A DNA stretch of 64,000 nucleotides from Jacaranda mimosifolia (lineage: Eukaryota > Streptophyta > Magnoliopsida > Lamiales > Bignoniaceae). The stretch covers positions 29,923,744 to 29,987,743 of the forward strand of contig CM032123.1 of the NCBI GenBank assembly GCA_018894105.1, given 5' to 3'. A model generated the notes under the pieces. That model saw nothing but the letters and a program-made list of their open reading frames with translations. It did no database searches and was not told where the DNA came from. This document shows, piece after piece, positions 37,121-49,049 of this stretch; position 1 is the stretch's first letter, and each line of letters starts with the position of its first letter. The position numbers and the translations under genes are program-made.

Positions 37121-37482
37121 GAGCCTGTTTGGTTTTATTTTCAAACTCCTTTTCCACCAATTTTACTATTTCAAGAATAGAAATTATTACTTTTTAAAAA
37201 AATTCACTCAACATAATTTCAATTTTCATTTTCAAAACACATTCTCCAATAACCTATATATCTTTTCTCACTAACTTATATATCTTCTCTCTCTATTCCA
37301 TTATTTTTATATCTGTCCACCTACAACTTATATAATCATTACATTTCCAACATAATCATTACATTTTCAAATATTTCATTCAAATACATTTTCATTTCCA
37401 CATCATATCACATAACTAATTCTCACAATTTTAGAAATGATGGAAATGAAAATTGAAAATGAAAATAAAACCAAACAGGCCC
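37121..37482. mobile_element. Tourist-like MITE with GGGCCTGTTTGG-type ends
   Basis: Ends are GAGCCTGTTTGGTTTTATTT and, from the other strand, GGGCCTGTTTGGTTTTATTT, with TTT on both sides. The termini are typical of plant PIF/Harbinger MITEs. 362 bases, no coding capacity. Confidence 0.7.
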
Positions 37483-38539
37483 TTTGATGATAGAAAAGGA
37501 CAGTCAGTCTTGAAAATATTATTTATTTACTATGAATTGATTGCAACTAATGTTTAAATTTTTACTAGTAATTGTTTGGCGGTAGAATTTTTGGCATTGA
37601 GAGAAGGTCGGTCTACCACTGCCAACTTGCATGGGGGACAACAAAATTTATTGTAACAGGTGCCCATGCCAAACTTGGCTAATAATTATATTTCACAACG
37701 ACTTATGAGTCATATTTATTCTGCATTTGGGACCTCTGCATATTTATTTTATATTTTAGGTCTACACCATAAGCTAGTACTTTTTATTTTAAGCTATAAT
37801 TTGTCCTCATCATTATAGTTGGTATTTATTTCTTTAACTTATAATCAATTATAATGCGTTCATCATTTCTAATATTCACTAAATATAATTTAAAGCAGCA
37901 AAATGCACACAAGTTTTCTTCCTTGCTTCGATCCTTAATGAAAAATATATCTCTTTTTCCTAATAATTAGAAATATATATATATATATAGGTGTCATGTA
38001 TGTGTATAATTATTATAAAATTCATTAGTGGTGAATTTCGTAAGTCGGTAACATGAATTGAAAAATTGCAAAAAGTTTAAATTAAATTATATGGCAAAAA
38101 CTTTTTATACAATATTATGTTGAAATATTATATTGGAACTCTATACATATTTGTGCACCATTATATCCACATCACAGATATTGCATTGACATTATCTTTG
38201 TATAACTCAAAATACCAACCAAAGATGTATAATTTTACTCTACTTTTATGTCTTACATGTCATTTATTATCTAAGCATAATTTATATTAGAATTATGTTA
38301 TCTAAACAAGATGTGAAATTTTACATTTGTTGCTTTGATTTATATTTTACTTTTCTAAAATGAATATTTTACATCCTATTATCGATGACAATTTTGCCAG
38401 CATTGTTGAGATATCTTGATCACTTTCGTTGGGGGAGTTAGAAATTTTAAAGCGTAAGATTTGCAACTTTAATGCATAGGAGTTCATTCTTCCTTCATCG
38501 AAGGATAGCATTGTATCACCTCCTCCATTATACTTTACT
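37483..38539. other. AT-rich intergenic DNA
   Basis: Contains a TA tract near 37972-37990. No gene was seen. Its right part may include upstream sequence of the transposon fragment that follows. Confidence 0.4.
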
Positions 38540-38925
38540 ATGTTCAGTTACTACTTTAGTAGTAGGTTCTACCTTCCACCTGACCCCTTGTTGTTAGAAA
38601 CAATTAGAAGTTATAGGATGTGTTTGAGTCAATTTTCTCCAAACTCCTTTGCGTATTTTATAGGATTCCAACACCATTTTAGGGAATTGGGTCTTCCTAT
38701 TTTCTTAGATAGTGCTTACTCTTTGTTCGGGGTACAGAAGGTACTGAATGAGGCTTTCTTGCTTATATTTTCTAGACTGAGTTGTAAGCTTTTGAGCGGC
38801 TTGCCTTTTTCCAGAAGGCCCTGGAAGAATAAGTTCTTTTTTCGTGCAAGATGTGGGTTGGGAGGTTCTCCATGTGGAGTTTCTCCATTTTTTCGTCTAA
38901 TCTATTTTTTTAACAAAATAATAAG
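38540..38925 (+). pseudogene. Remnant of a gypsy-type transposon N-terminal domain
   Basis: A continuous frame resembles the domain called 'putative gypsy type transposon' in plants: FYLPPDPLLLETIRSYRMCL, then SQFSPNSFAYFIGF, then a stretch ending in the RRPWKNKFFF pattern. The typical LxxNS-like 'L(S/T)PNS' core is present. No pol domains follow; the fragment is directly overlapped on its right by a CACTA-type piece. Identification is by memory of the family pattern. Confidence 0.45.
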
Positions 38926-39355
38926 GGACAACGAAAAAGATATCACTATTTATATATATTATAAAGTGATAAAAAAAATTTGTGTTGTCAAATGATTTTA
39001 TGAACTTAATAGTGACAAGAATGGTGTTCAAGTTGTCACCACTAATAATTAGTGACACATCTATAAGACAATTTAGTGACAATAAAAATTTATCACAAAT
39101 TATAGTGATATTTTTATTGTCGCTATATGTATGTCATTAATTGTTAGTAGTGACAACTTAAAACAATAGTTCTTGTCACTATTAAGTCATTGGATAAAAC
39201 AAAAGTTTTTGCCACTTAACAAATACCATTAATGATAACAAAGAAAAAAGAAAAAAGAAAAAGAAAGAAGAAGTTATTGTCACTTAATATATGTTATCAG
39301 TGACAATTTCTAATATTATTACTTGTTTTTTATCACTAATATTTTTCCTTTTTGT
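38925..39355. mobile_element. CACTA-type (En/Spm) terminal fragment, copy 1
   Basis: Rich in direct and inverted AGTGACAA/TTGTCACT, the sub-terminal repeat of plant CACTA elements, with a right end CTTTTTGTAGC that is close to the reverse complement of CACTACAAGAA-like termini. The left end is not distinct. No transposase is encoded. Borders are approximate. Confidence 0.5.
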
Positions 39356-39732
39356 AGCAAATTCATAATCACATTGCTAAAACTCAAATCTTGTTGGAAT
39401 AATATATAAACTAAGAAGTTTCTCTTCATAAATGATAAAAAAGATGGCCTCTGTACATAGTAAAATAATTCAACCATTATAGAAAAATAATGACTATTAA
39501 GATAGCATGATATTATCAAATATTTGACAATGATTGGCCCCATAATGAATAACAAAAAATGACCAAGTTATAATAAACTCCTATAGAACTATAACATAAT
39601 GAAGATGAAAATGAGACCATAAAAATCAATAAATTTTGGAAATGAAAAATGAGAAATTTTAAAGCTTAATTTTCAATAAATCCTCGTTGTAAGGTTTAAA
39701 ATATTTTAAAATTAATATATATATACACACAT

Positions 39733-41733
39733 TGATATGGGTGAAGCAGGCGAGCCTAATACTCTCGGCCTACTGGCCCAATACCTAAGAGCAGGCCCAA
39801 ATATGAAAGTCTAACAAAGCTTTGGGTGAGTTCTCGATCTCAGGAGGAATCAATTGACCTGAGGCTATCCGGTGTCAGAGTGTAACTCGCGGTCTCCTTG
39901 ATCACATGGGGTCGACCAGTGACGCGGACTGAGCTGCCTTAGGGTTGCAGCCACATTAATTGCAATGCCTGCCACTAGTCACTTCTGCATTTAATGCCGC
40001 TGAACTACTATTTCTATCAGCCGGTCACCTCCACATTAATTATGGCAAGAGCATCCCTTATTTCTAACCAAGCAAAAGCATGGTGGCAAGCCAACCCTAA
40101 AATGACTTCTAAAACCCTTATGAAGAAAAAGGGGACTTCACTAGGCAATCTGGAGTACATGGTCTTTTCGACCCCACCATCTCCCTTAGGCAGCAAACAC
40201 TATAAATACCCTCACCTCAAACTGAAAGGTTTGACTTTTACTTACTTTAGAAGTCCTCACTCTACTTATTTACCTTCCAATCGAATTATTGCTAACTTAA
40301 GCATCGGAGGGCTTTAGCCGTGGGCACACTCGGCTAGCCTAACGTGTGTTCACTGGTTGCAAGACCCGACCCATCGCCTTGTTGTATTCCAGGGTATTCT
40401 CTATCTTTCTGGTCGACTGAATTCCCATATCAAATTTTCACCAAAGTCACCTCACAGAAAGTATCAACTGTGTGATATTGAGTCCGCCGCTAAGAAAATG
40501 GTGAATATTAGGTGTGTCACGTCAGAAAGGCAGAGTGAGTGATAGAAGATCCTTGCCACTATCACCGCCACCACCTCAATCCCAGCAACCTTTGGAATAG
40601 GCATGTCCAAGTTCACAATCAGACTAGGTGGCGGTGCTGACTATTCCACAACTTATGTAGATAATAAGTGAACAAATTTCCACCCAATTGTCAGCACAAC
40701 TCCCTATAGCATTGCTTAGACACGTTAACCTGCTCGCACCTGCGGCAAGTGCCACTCCGTATCTATCACGACATGAAGATAGATCCCTACGAGATGATAG
40801 AGTCATGCGTGAAGAAAGAAAACGAGAAGAGGTGCGTCCACGGACCAGCCAACGCTAGGTCAGCCTATGACATTTCCCCCGCAAAAAAACTCATCATCAT
40901 CCCCAAGAGGAGATAGCTGATTCTGCTAATCACCTAGCCTAACCTTATCGAGCAAAGCAACATGAAAGGGTTGAGCACCCCAGGCCCCAGCCCTGTCAGA
41001 ATTTGTCCCAAGTAGATTACGAATAGTGAGAAGAAGTTTTCCATTAGGTTTAGCAGTTAAACAGGCGGCTAGAGGAAATTTCGAGGTGAAACTCCAAAAG
41101 AAACTTGCAGCTCGACAACGCTCCTCAACTACATCGAGAAAAAGAGTCACCATTCATCCAAGAAATAATCGAGGAGAGTATAGTAGTTAACATGAAAATC
41201 CCCACCGGCCTGCCAAGATATGATGGTTCCACTATCCCAAACGAGCACCTCTTGCAGCTCGAGCATATGATGCAGCTCCTTGGACACAATGACCATATTT
41301 ATGCTAAGATGCTAGCCACTACATTCCAAAGAATATTTTCCTATGATCAAATATTTGACAAGGTTTTGCAGCAATTTGCCAGTCGAAGAAAACCCAAGCT
41401 CCTACACACACACCTTCATACAATCAAATAGAAATGGGGAGTCCCTCATATATTTCTTTGCTCAGTTCAATATTGAAGTGTTGAAAATCAATAACCCCAA
41501 AATTAAATTCCTGGTCAACTTCCTTTTCTTAGGACTCAAGCACAAGGAGTGTGCTAATGCACTGGTCAAGGAGAGACCAAGAATAATGGAGAACTTACTC
41601 AACCTAGCTTAGCAGTACATTACTCAGGAGGACATGAATAAGATAAAATATGGAAACCACGAGCAAGAAAAAAAATTTACAAAGGGAAAAATTAATAAGG
41701 AGGACAAGCAGCAGAAAGATGGCAATCGAATTA
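39733..41733 (+). mobile_element. Truncated Ty3/gypsy element (LTR, leader and gag) of the Tat/Athila type
   Basis: 39733-40480 has LTR features: a TGATATGGG start, TATAAATACCC at 40201, then CTTAAGCATCGGAGGG, a motif common in plant gypsy LTRs. At 41180-41690, in two frames, lies a retrotransposon Gag: LPRYDGSTIPNEHLLQLE, QQFASRRKPK, ESLIYFFAQFNIEVLKI, LFLGLKHKECANALVKERPR and a QYITQED tail. A frameshift near 41430 and a stop at 41610 break it, and the central Trp-rich part of Gag is shortened. No pol follows; it ends against a CACTA-type end at 41734. It is not functional. Confidence 0.7.
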
Positions 41734-41820
41734 TTGTTGTGACAAAATAAATTTTTATCACTTAATGTACATAGTAGCAATTTTCATTTTGTCACTAATT
41801 TTCTTTTTTCTTGTTGTACT
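41734..41820. mobile_element. CACTA-type terminal fragment, copy 2
   Basis: Contains TTGTGACAAAAT, TTATCACTTAA and TTTTGTCACTAATTTTC followed by TTTTTTCTTGTTGTACTT, close to the usual CTTGTAGTG terminus. It lies directly after the gypsy Gag remnant. Confidence 0.45.
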
Positions 41821-42846
41821 TTAAACTGGTATGCTTAATTTGTGACTTTATTGTTTACATCTGACCTATATAGCCTAGTGTAATTATTTGGGAGTGTGAA
41901 TAGTAGGGATATTTGGGGAATAAATTTTATATTTTGGGAGTGAGATTGAGAAATATGTAGTGTTTATTTAAATTTTGGGAGTTGGAGAATGGATTGGGAG
42001 TTCACATCCAAACAAAGCCTAACTTTCCCATGCAATTTGTTCTAGTCAAGAATTGGAATTTTGTTAGGTGAAAAAAGTCTTCGAATTAATTCTCTTGATG
42101 GCTCCTTATGAGAAAAAAATTGTCAGGGTCGAATTTTTTCATGACAAAAGAGGTCGTAATAGAATGTTTTCATCTTATCCAAAAAAAAAAAAAACAGACT
42201 TAATAATATAAACCATCTTAATTAATACAATCTATTAATGAACCCTAATTATTTAACTGTTTTGGCGGTAAAAGATTTGTTAAACAACACAGATCAACAA
42301 ATATCAAACACAAAAAGAAGTAAATTAGTAAATATTCAAAATCCATAATATAGAGTTACACGGTAATAATTAATTAAATCAAAACCATGCATGCATGCAT
42401 ATAAACCAACTAATTTTAATTAATGGGAAATATGGATGGCCGGTGAGGCGGTGGCCAATTTATATTATTGCAAAGCGAAATAAACATGGGTTTATATTAT
42501 TCCTCTTTTTTCTGGTACCGGATATATACATACATATATATATATATATTGTTGGATTTGAAAAGGTCAGTAATGGTAATTAATGGTCAATGGTGCGTGT
42601 GCACTGCGTGCATGCACTTTTCCGAATTCCGACCTTCAACTTTTAATTTAATTTTCCAGTTTGAACCCAAATATGAATTAATGAGGTGTGGAGTGTCATA
42701 TATATCATACATGTTGATTTGGGTTTGGGTTGTTGGTTCAATACTTGAATTCACGCATGCATTGCATTCAAACTTGATTTGAAGAAGCTGCCCGCTGGTG
42801 CATGCATCATGCATGCTACAGTTGAATAATGCACTATTGCAGAGGC
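41821..42846. other. Intergenic DNA with a possible MITE piece
   Basis: 41887-42022 ends in CACATCCAAACAAAGCCTAA, which looks like one end of a Tourist-like MITE (TTAGGCTTTGTTTGGATGTG), but no partner end could be placed. The rest is AT-rich with GCATGCAT repeats near 42388-42400 and 42756-42860. No gene was seen. Confidence 0.35.
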
Positions 42847-42849
42847 AGA

Positions 42850-43215
42850 ATGGTGCATGCCTCTAATATACCACCATGTCCTGAAAAGTAGGACGAGGCG
42901 CCACCTGAAGAAGTACACACAAGGAAGAACATCAAGTAAGGACTAAGGCCCTCTCTACATGAGCAAGGACATCATGTGCAATTTTAATCTCTCTCGAGAG
43001 ACTATAAATACGCCGTTACCACCATTCAGAAAGGTATGTTCATCCTCACCAAAGTCCTCACTCTGTCATTCTCTTTTCTGATCGATTAAGTATTGACTTA
43101 AGCGTCATAATGCCTTAACCGAAGGCTCCTCGACAAGTCTGACGTTTGTTATCGGTTGCAGAACTCAACCCGACTACACCTAACACTTCCTTTAGACTTC
43201 TATTTTGGTCAATCA
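42850..43215 (+). repeat. Gypsy-type LTR fragment
   Basis: ACTATAAATACGCC at about 43001 is a TATA box and is followed by TCTGATCGATTAAGTATTGA, CTTAAGCGTCATAATGCC, and GGTTGCAGAACTCAACCC, the order seen in plant Tat-type gypsy LTRs. It resembles the LTR part at 40200-40370 in motif order but not closely in sequence. No partner LTR or internal part was found, so it is a remnant or a solo LTR. Confidence 0.55.
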
Positions 43216-43435
43216 CATTAAACCAAAGCCTAGTATACCACCAAACAGATCCTACCATCATCAATTACTATTCTAAGTTATTTGAAGCATAATGATGCCA
43301 TCCTCAAATAAGTGACAATATACAACAATAGTAAATTTGTTTCCATAAAATGTTAGCGTTAAAAATGCACCTCCTCACTTCTTCATATTTTTTTCTTTTA
43401 AAAGCACAGCTACACTTTTTTAATTAAATGAAATA

Positions 43436-43818
43436 CACTACAAGAAGAAGAAAAAATTACTAACAAAATAATATGTAACAATGCAAAAGTTGTCACTAAT
43501 TATATATATTGAGTGACAAAAGATTTTATGCTGTCACCCTAATGTTTTTCACAAACTTAATAGTGACAATAAAATTTTTGTCACATATTATAGTACAATT
43601 TTTACTATCATTAGGTTGCCACTATAGATATATCAAATTTTAATAATGACAACATCTTAAAACATTAGTTTTTGTCACTATTAAACTCAGTTTGTGGCAA
43701 ACAAAAGCTTTTGTCACTTAAAATAAAAGTTCCTGTCACTTATAATATTTGTTATTATAGTGACAATTTATACATTATCATTTTTTTGGTTGCTAATATT
43801 TTTTTTTTTAGAAATAAT
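43436..43818. mobile_element. CACTA-type non-autonomous element, copy 3
   Basis: Starts with an intact CACTACAAGAAGAAG, the diagnostic CACTA terminus. Sub-terminal repeats TTGTCACT and AGTGACAA follow in both orientations. The right end is degraded to GCTAATATTTTTTTTTTT. No transposase is present. Copies at 38925, 41734 and 44388 share the sub-terminal repeats. Confidence 0.65.
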
Positions 43819-44387
43819 AACTAATTTATTGATATAAAGTATTCCCACAAATTCTGTCATTCGAATTTTATTTATTTTAACACGTCACTTATGAATAAAT
43901 ATTTAATTCCAAAATCAAAAGTTAGAGCATACAATTATTGAACTCAGGTTTGTAGTATGATTATGATACATAAAATCAACTGAAAATGACTTTTCACAAG
44001 CTAAATTTGCTTGTCGGTAGCCACCTTCTTATCACTATATGATTACTGATACTTCACGCAATAATAGAATAACTGTAATACTTTCGCTCTATTTTGTGCA
44101 ACTTAATTCTACTTTTAGTAAATTTTAGAGATATATATAGCAGAAAAATTAGATTGTACTTGACTATTTTTAGAGCTCTTATAATTCCATTGAACTGCTC
44201 ATCTCGACTGCTTGGCAACATCTATATAAATATACATACACATAACAATTTGAAGCACAAATAGCTTAATTCAATTAGTGCACACTGATTTTTATTTTCT
44301 CATACTCTTTAATTGAATCTTATTTTCAAACTGCAAAACATAAACATTAAAATGATACGGTGAGGGGGAAAAAAATAAGAATAGCGA

Positions 44388-44778
44388 TACTACAAGAAAA
44401 GAGATGCTAGTGACAATATATTAAGTGATAATTCGAAAGTTGTTACTATTAACTTATATATCAAGTTTTAAAAAATTATTTTGTCATAGTAATGATTTTT
44501 CACAAACTTAATATTGACAAAAATTATGTTTAGAATATTACCATCAATAATTAATAATACATATCACAAATTATAGTGATAGTTTTTATTGCCATTAGAT
44601 CATCAGTATTATACATGTTTCGCTAATTGTCAATAATAGTAATTCATCACTATTAAAACACATGTGGCAAAACGAAAATAGTTGTCACTTAAAAGATATC
44701 ATAAGTGATAAAAATATATCATTGTCGTTTAATATATATAACAGTGATAATTTTTATATTGCCCCACTTAATTTTTTG

Positions 44779-44837
<59 letters not shown>

Positions 44838-44851
44838 TTGGTTGTGTAGTG
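44388..44851. mobile_element. CACTA-type non-autonomous element, copy 4
   Basis: Left end TACTACAAGAAAAGAGATGC differs from the canonical CACTACAAGAAAA by one base; right end TTTTGGTTGTGTAGTG is the mirror type. The body has AGTGACAA and TTGTCACT repeats, and an ATT microsatellite sits close to the right end. The flanking trinucleotides (CGA and TAA) do not match, so the duplication has decayed or a border is off by some bases. Confidence 0.6.
44781..44837 (+). repeat. ATT microsatellite
   Basis: Nineteen ATT units without visible interruption, within copy 4 of the CACTA-type family. It probably varies in length between individuals. Confidence 0.95.
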
Positions 44852-44984
44852 TAATTAAGTTGCAAAATCTATTAATATAGTTATATTGGTCTAAATACAT
44901 ATATTACGTTAATTTGTAGTTTATTCCATATGTCATGTTTATATTTTTTAAGAAAAAGAATGTTTTATTTATATTTTGGGATGA

Positions 44985-45100
44985 ATCTGTAGCTTCATGG
45001 TGAGATAGCTACGATTCCTGCAAACAAATAGGTTGCCGTTTGAGTCTCATCAAGATAGAGAACTAGTTATTGTTCTCTTTGATCCTTAAAAAAAAATGGA
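44985..45100 (+). mobile_element. tRNA-derived SINE
   Basis: TAGCTTCATGGT (44990-45001) fits the pol III A box (TRGCNNAGYNGG) with small changes, and CGTTTGAGTCTC (45037-45048) fits the B box (GGTTCGANTCC type). The spacing of about 35 bases is tRNA-like, and the element ends near CCTTAAAAAAAAATGG with an A-tail. No clear target duplication was found. Orientation is plus. Confidence 0.5.
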
Positions 45101-45492
45101 GCTTTCTATATTGCTGTTTGTCCTCAGGAAAACTAAAAGGAAGTTAAAAATACTTACTATATTTAGTTAATACTGGAAAGCAACCATATGGTACGTACTC
45201 TCTGTAATAATAGTTTGATGTGTGTCAAATTAGTCTTCTATATACAATCTCTGTACTATATTGCAATAAATCAACCTTCTATATATAATATGGGTACTAT
45301 ATACCAATGTTTGGCTTAAATTTGACAAATTTATAATCCTAAATATATCATTAAAGCTTTGATGATTAAATAAAATATCATTTTAATTTTATAATTAAAA
45401 ATACCATATATAAACTTCATCTCTTTATCACGTTTTGAGTAGTTTTCAGAATTTTCAATATCTTGTTGACAAAAAAGTTAACATCACTCTTA

Positions 45493-45952
45493 GGGCTTGT
45501 TTGCTTTACATGATAAGGCATGATAGATACATTTTCAAATTTTATTTTTGTTTGCTTCACATTTTTATGATCCATGATATTTTTGCTGTCCGATATGGTA
45601 TCATGGGCCAATCTGGTTTATGGATCAGGCCATTTTGGCCTGACCCATTTTCCATCATTTTAAATCCAATATGATAAGGAATGAAAAAGTCTTTCTTACC
45701 CCTCATATAAAAACCCGAACCATCATTTTGGAAATTTACCTTTTTAAAAGTTAGAACATTTTGGACATCACAAAGTGTAATCATATTAAGCAATATTACC
45801 AACCAAACATTATATAGTATCAAGTGTGGGATATCACCAATTTCTAAAATCAAAGCAAATAATAGATTACATGATATCGGATACCATTTCTAGCTTATGT
45901 ATCATTAGTATATGAATCTTGTCTAATCCTATATGCCTAAGTAAACAAGCCC
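45493..45952. mobile_element. Tourist-like MITE, 460 bp
   Basis: Ends GGGCTTGTTTGCTTTACAT and, from the other strand, GGGCTTGTTTACTTAGGCAT. Flanks are TTA and TTG, a decayed 3-bp duplication. Inside, AAATCCAATATGATAAGG and similar stretches pair with later ones, giving a long partial palindrome. No protein domains were seen. Confidence 0.6.
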
Positions 45953-47168
45953 TTGCTATATATAGTATATATATCTCATTCAAATTTTGAATTATTTTAT
46001 TGAAATTTGAGAATATGTTGATACAAGTGATTGAGATTAATTAATAATGATGATCATAATAATAACAACAACAATAATAATATGGGCCAGACATTCCTTT
46101 CTCCGTATATAAGCAATGGAAAATTTATTCTCTCTTTAATTATAATAATGAATTTGAAAGTACCTAATTTCCTATAAATGCCTAAATCCCGCCATAAAAT
46201 TGAATGGCGGATAGGCATCGATTTAGCTGGAAAAGACGGCATTTTATTATCGACCAACTGTTAGAGGCTTCCATTTAATGACATATTAAATGCATAGCTA
46301 CCTCACCAACAACTACGCTAATGGCTTAATGCAAATGTCACACGATACCATATGGTCCATTCAAACCTTTCAACTGTATTTCATATTTTCATTAAACCAC
46401 CCCAGCCCCCACCCCCACCTATCTTCTTTGTTTCCCCTTGATCGTCCTAACCCTTACCAAAATTTTGCAACATCATAAATTTATAAATTCAACTCTTTTA
46501 TTTAAAGGGAAAAAATATCCGTAAAAAGTACGGTTCAGTTCAGTTGTGCTTGGACAATTTAGAGAAAAAATGTTTTGGAAGAATATGTTCTAGCCAATAG
46601 TAAAATAGAGGAATATGATGTTTGCTTCTTTATGTTCTGGGATGGTTGGAGATTGTTTTGAGAAGAAATCATTTGTATGTAATTATTTTGATATGAGACA
46701 ATTTTTACTGTAAATGTCACATCAATTATATTTTTATTGGGTATGTGGGGGTGAAATTGAATTTTTTATAGTAATTATTTGTGTATATATATGTATGGTT
46801 GTAATGATTGATGTGTATATATATGTAATGATCAATAAATAATGGGTATAATTTGTTTTGGGAGGTATCTTGGGTATAATATTTCACATTTACAATGCAT
46901 TATTGAAGAATATGAATACTTGTTTGGATGTGTTTTTCCAACTAAAAAATATTATGAGAAAACACAAACCAACAAGCCCTAAATAGTAAACTCGTTGAAA
47001 GCGCTTTAACCATGCAAAAGAACATCATAAAAGTGGAAGAATTGACATTCATAACAATGATATATATGTTTTATATGTGGAACTCATTCATATTGTTTAT
47101 GATCCCAATTAAATTAAATAAGGGTAAAAGAACATAGGAGGAATTGGGTAGAATGGAGGAGAAAGTAA
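45953..47168. other. AT-rich intergenic DNA
   Basis: No gene was seen. A stretch around 46540-46985 ends in CAAACCAACAAGCCCTAAA, again a MITE-like terminus (TTAGGGCTTGTTGG), but the left partner could not be placed. Confidence 0.35.
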
Positions 47169-47986
47169 GGTTGTGTTCACTTGTATTTTGGGCATTTTCT
47201 AAAAAAAAAATTGGGGGAATGAGTTTTTGGGAAAAAAATTAGAAAAAGTGTCAATCGTTTGTTTTTGTTTTGGGAAAATAGGAAAAATTGTTTGAGAATG
47301 AGTTGTTTGTTTGTTAATATTTTGGTGGGGGGACAAATTTTACTATAGATGTCAAATCAGTTACTTTTTTGTTTGGTTTTTGGGAGAAAAATTTATTTTT
47401 TATGCAATATATGTATGTACATTTATAATTTGATGATATGTGTGTGTGTGTGTGTGTATATATATGTTATGATTGGTAAATAAAATATTTAGTAATAAAC
47501 AAAATAATTATTTAAAATTAATTTATTAAATTAAATATATTATTGTGTAATATTAGACGATATTAATAAGTTAATTAATTTAATACGTTATTTAATAAAT
47601 AAATTATTTACTTATAATATAAAAACATTTAATTAAATTAAATTAATTTTTCCAAAAATTAGTTTAATTAAATTTGCAAATGTAAATTTTAGAATTTTTT
47701 AACCACTAACATTTTAATTTTTTCATATATATAAGATATATATATATTATATTTATGAGTGAAGTGAGAGAGTGATAAATGAATGAGTGATATAAAAGGT
47801 GGAGTGAGAAAATGATAGGGGTATATGTGATTTTTAGGGTATAGGAATTTTTGGGATTGAATTGAGAGGAATTTTTTGGGTATAAAATTTGGATATTTTT
47901 GGGGGGGAAATTAGAGAATGTCCCTGCTTTTTAGGATTGTTTGGGGGATTGGAAAAAATTCCCCCAAAATGCAAGTGAACACAACC
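47169..47986. mobile_element. PIF/Harbinger-type MITE with exact TAA duplication
   Basis: Ends GGTTGTGTTCACTTGTATTT and, from the other strand, GGTTGTGTTCACTTGCATTT: 19 of 20 match. TAA flanks both sides exactly (47166-47168 and 47987-47989). At 818 bases it is larger than typical MITEs, but it encodes no transposase. G-rich runs of TTTTGGG next to each end are also mirrored. Confidence 0.85.
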
Positions 47987-48839
47987 TAATATTTTGGTTA
48001 TAATTAGGCCATTTTCTTTGATTCTTTTGATTATGACCCAATCGATCACAATGAGAGTTTTAACTTGACATCAAACCTAGTGAGCTCAATAAACATTCTC
48101 AAATTCGACATTCAAATTAATTGTTGAACTTAATAAATATAAGCCCGAATAATATATATTAAGTAGGTATGCAATTAAGGATGTCAAATTCAATCATTTT
48201 TGTTAACTTTAATTTGTCAAACTTTAATGTTTTTTTTTAACAATTTGATCATATGCATTATTTACTTTACCTAGTGTGGTAGCAATGTAGCATCACCTAC
48301 CTACCCGTGTTTGATGCATATTACTTAGCAATAGATAAGGACAATATTTTGGAGGGTGGAGTCATCTAAAATAAACCTAGTCGTCCGTCACATCAGTTTT
48401 GGCTGGCTATCCTTTTCATTAATCAATGATTATAATTAAGGCTCTTCGTTTCAACACTTTTTGCGCAACTTATATCCATCTGGGCTGCGAGCTTAATTAG
48501 CTCACATGCATATCATTCTTGGGGCTGGGGGGGGTAAACGCTTTTTTCGTGGATGTAAGCACAAGAACAACATGACTCTTACGGTCTTACTATTGACATG
48601 CTAAAATAGGTCCTTAGCCCGCCTATATTTTGTACTGAAATAAAGGTTAGGCGTACTACGGATTGACCACTGATCTGTGTGGTGGGAATATTAGTACGAT
48701 AGTAATTAATCCTTAGTTATTATTTGTTGTCTTGAGTTTTTTGGTAAAGTAAAAAATGGAAGAGGAAGACCGATGCAATAGCTCCTTTTGGGTGTGATTA
48801 CAGGAGTTTTCAACGATTGTCATTATAGGAGTTTTCAAC

Positions 48840-49021
48840 TATTGTCACTTTGTATCCTCTATTTTATTTTTTATTTTATCTCATATTTCAATGTGGTGTA
48901 TATATGTAAAGTGTATTTAATTCTCAATTAATTATTTTTATAATGAACAATTAATACACGTGTCATATATCCATGCAGTGGAATAGAAGATGAAACATAA
49001 ATTGAAATAGATGATCTAAAC
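48840..49021 (-). mobile_element. Dispersed MITE-like repeat, copy 2
   Basis: Reverse complement is similar to 846-1000. Its two ends form imperfect inverted repeats (TCCTCTATTTTATTTTTTAT at the left and a matching one at the right). It interrupts the left LTR-like repeat, so it inserted later. Just before it, AGGAGTTTTCAAC(G/T)ATTGTCA is duplicated in tandem (48803-48848). Confidence 0.5.
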
Positions 49022-49049
49022 CGAATTATTGTAGAATATTCAAATTGAA

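Noticed and set aside
44662..44880. 72-codon frame with a long Leu run
   Set aside because: The Leu run is the ATT/TTA microsatellite read in frame.
46540..46985. Possible further Tourist-like MITE
   Set aside because: Only the right end (TTAGGGCTTGTTGG from the other strand) is convincing; no left end or duplication could be placed.
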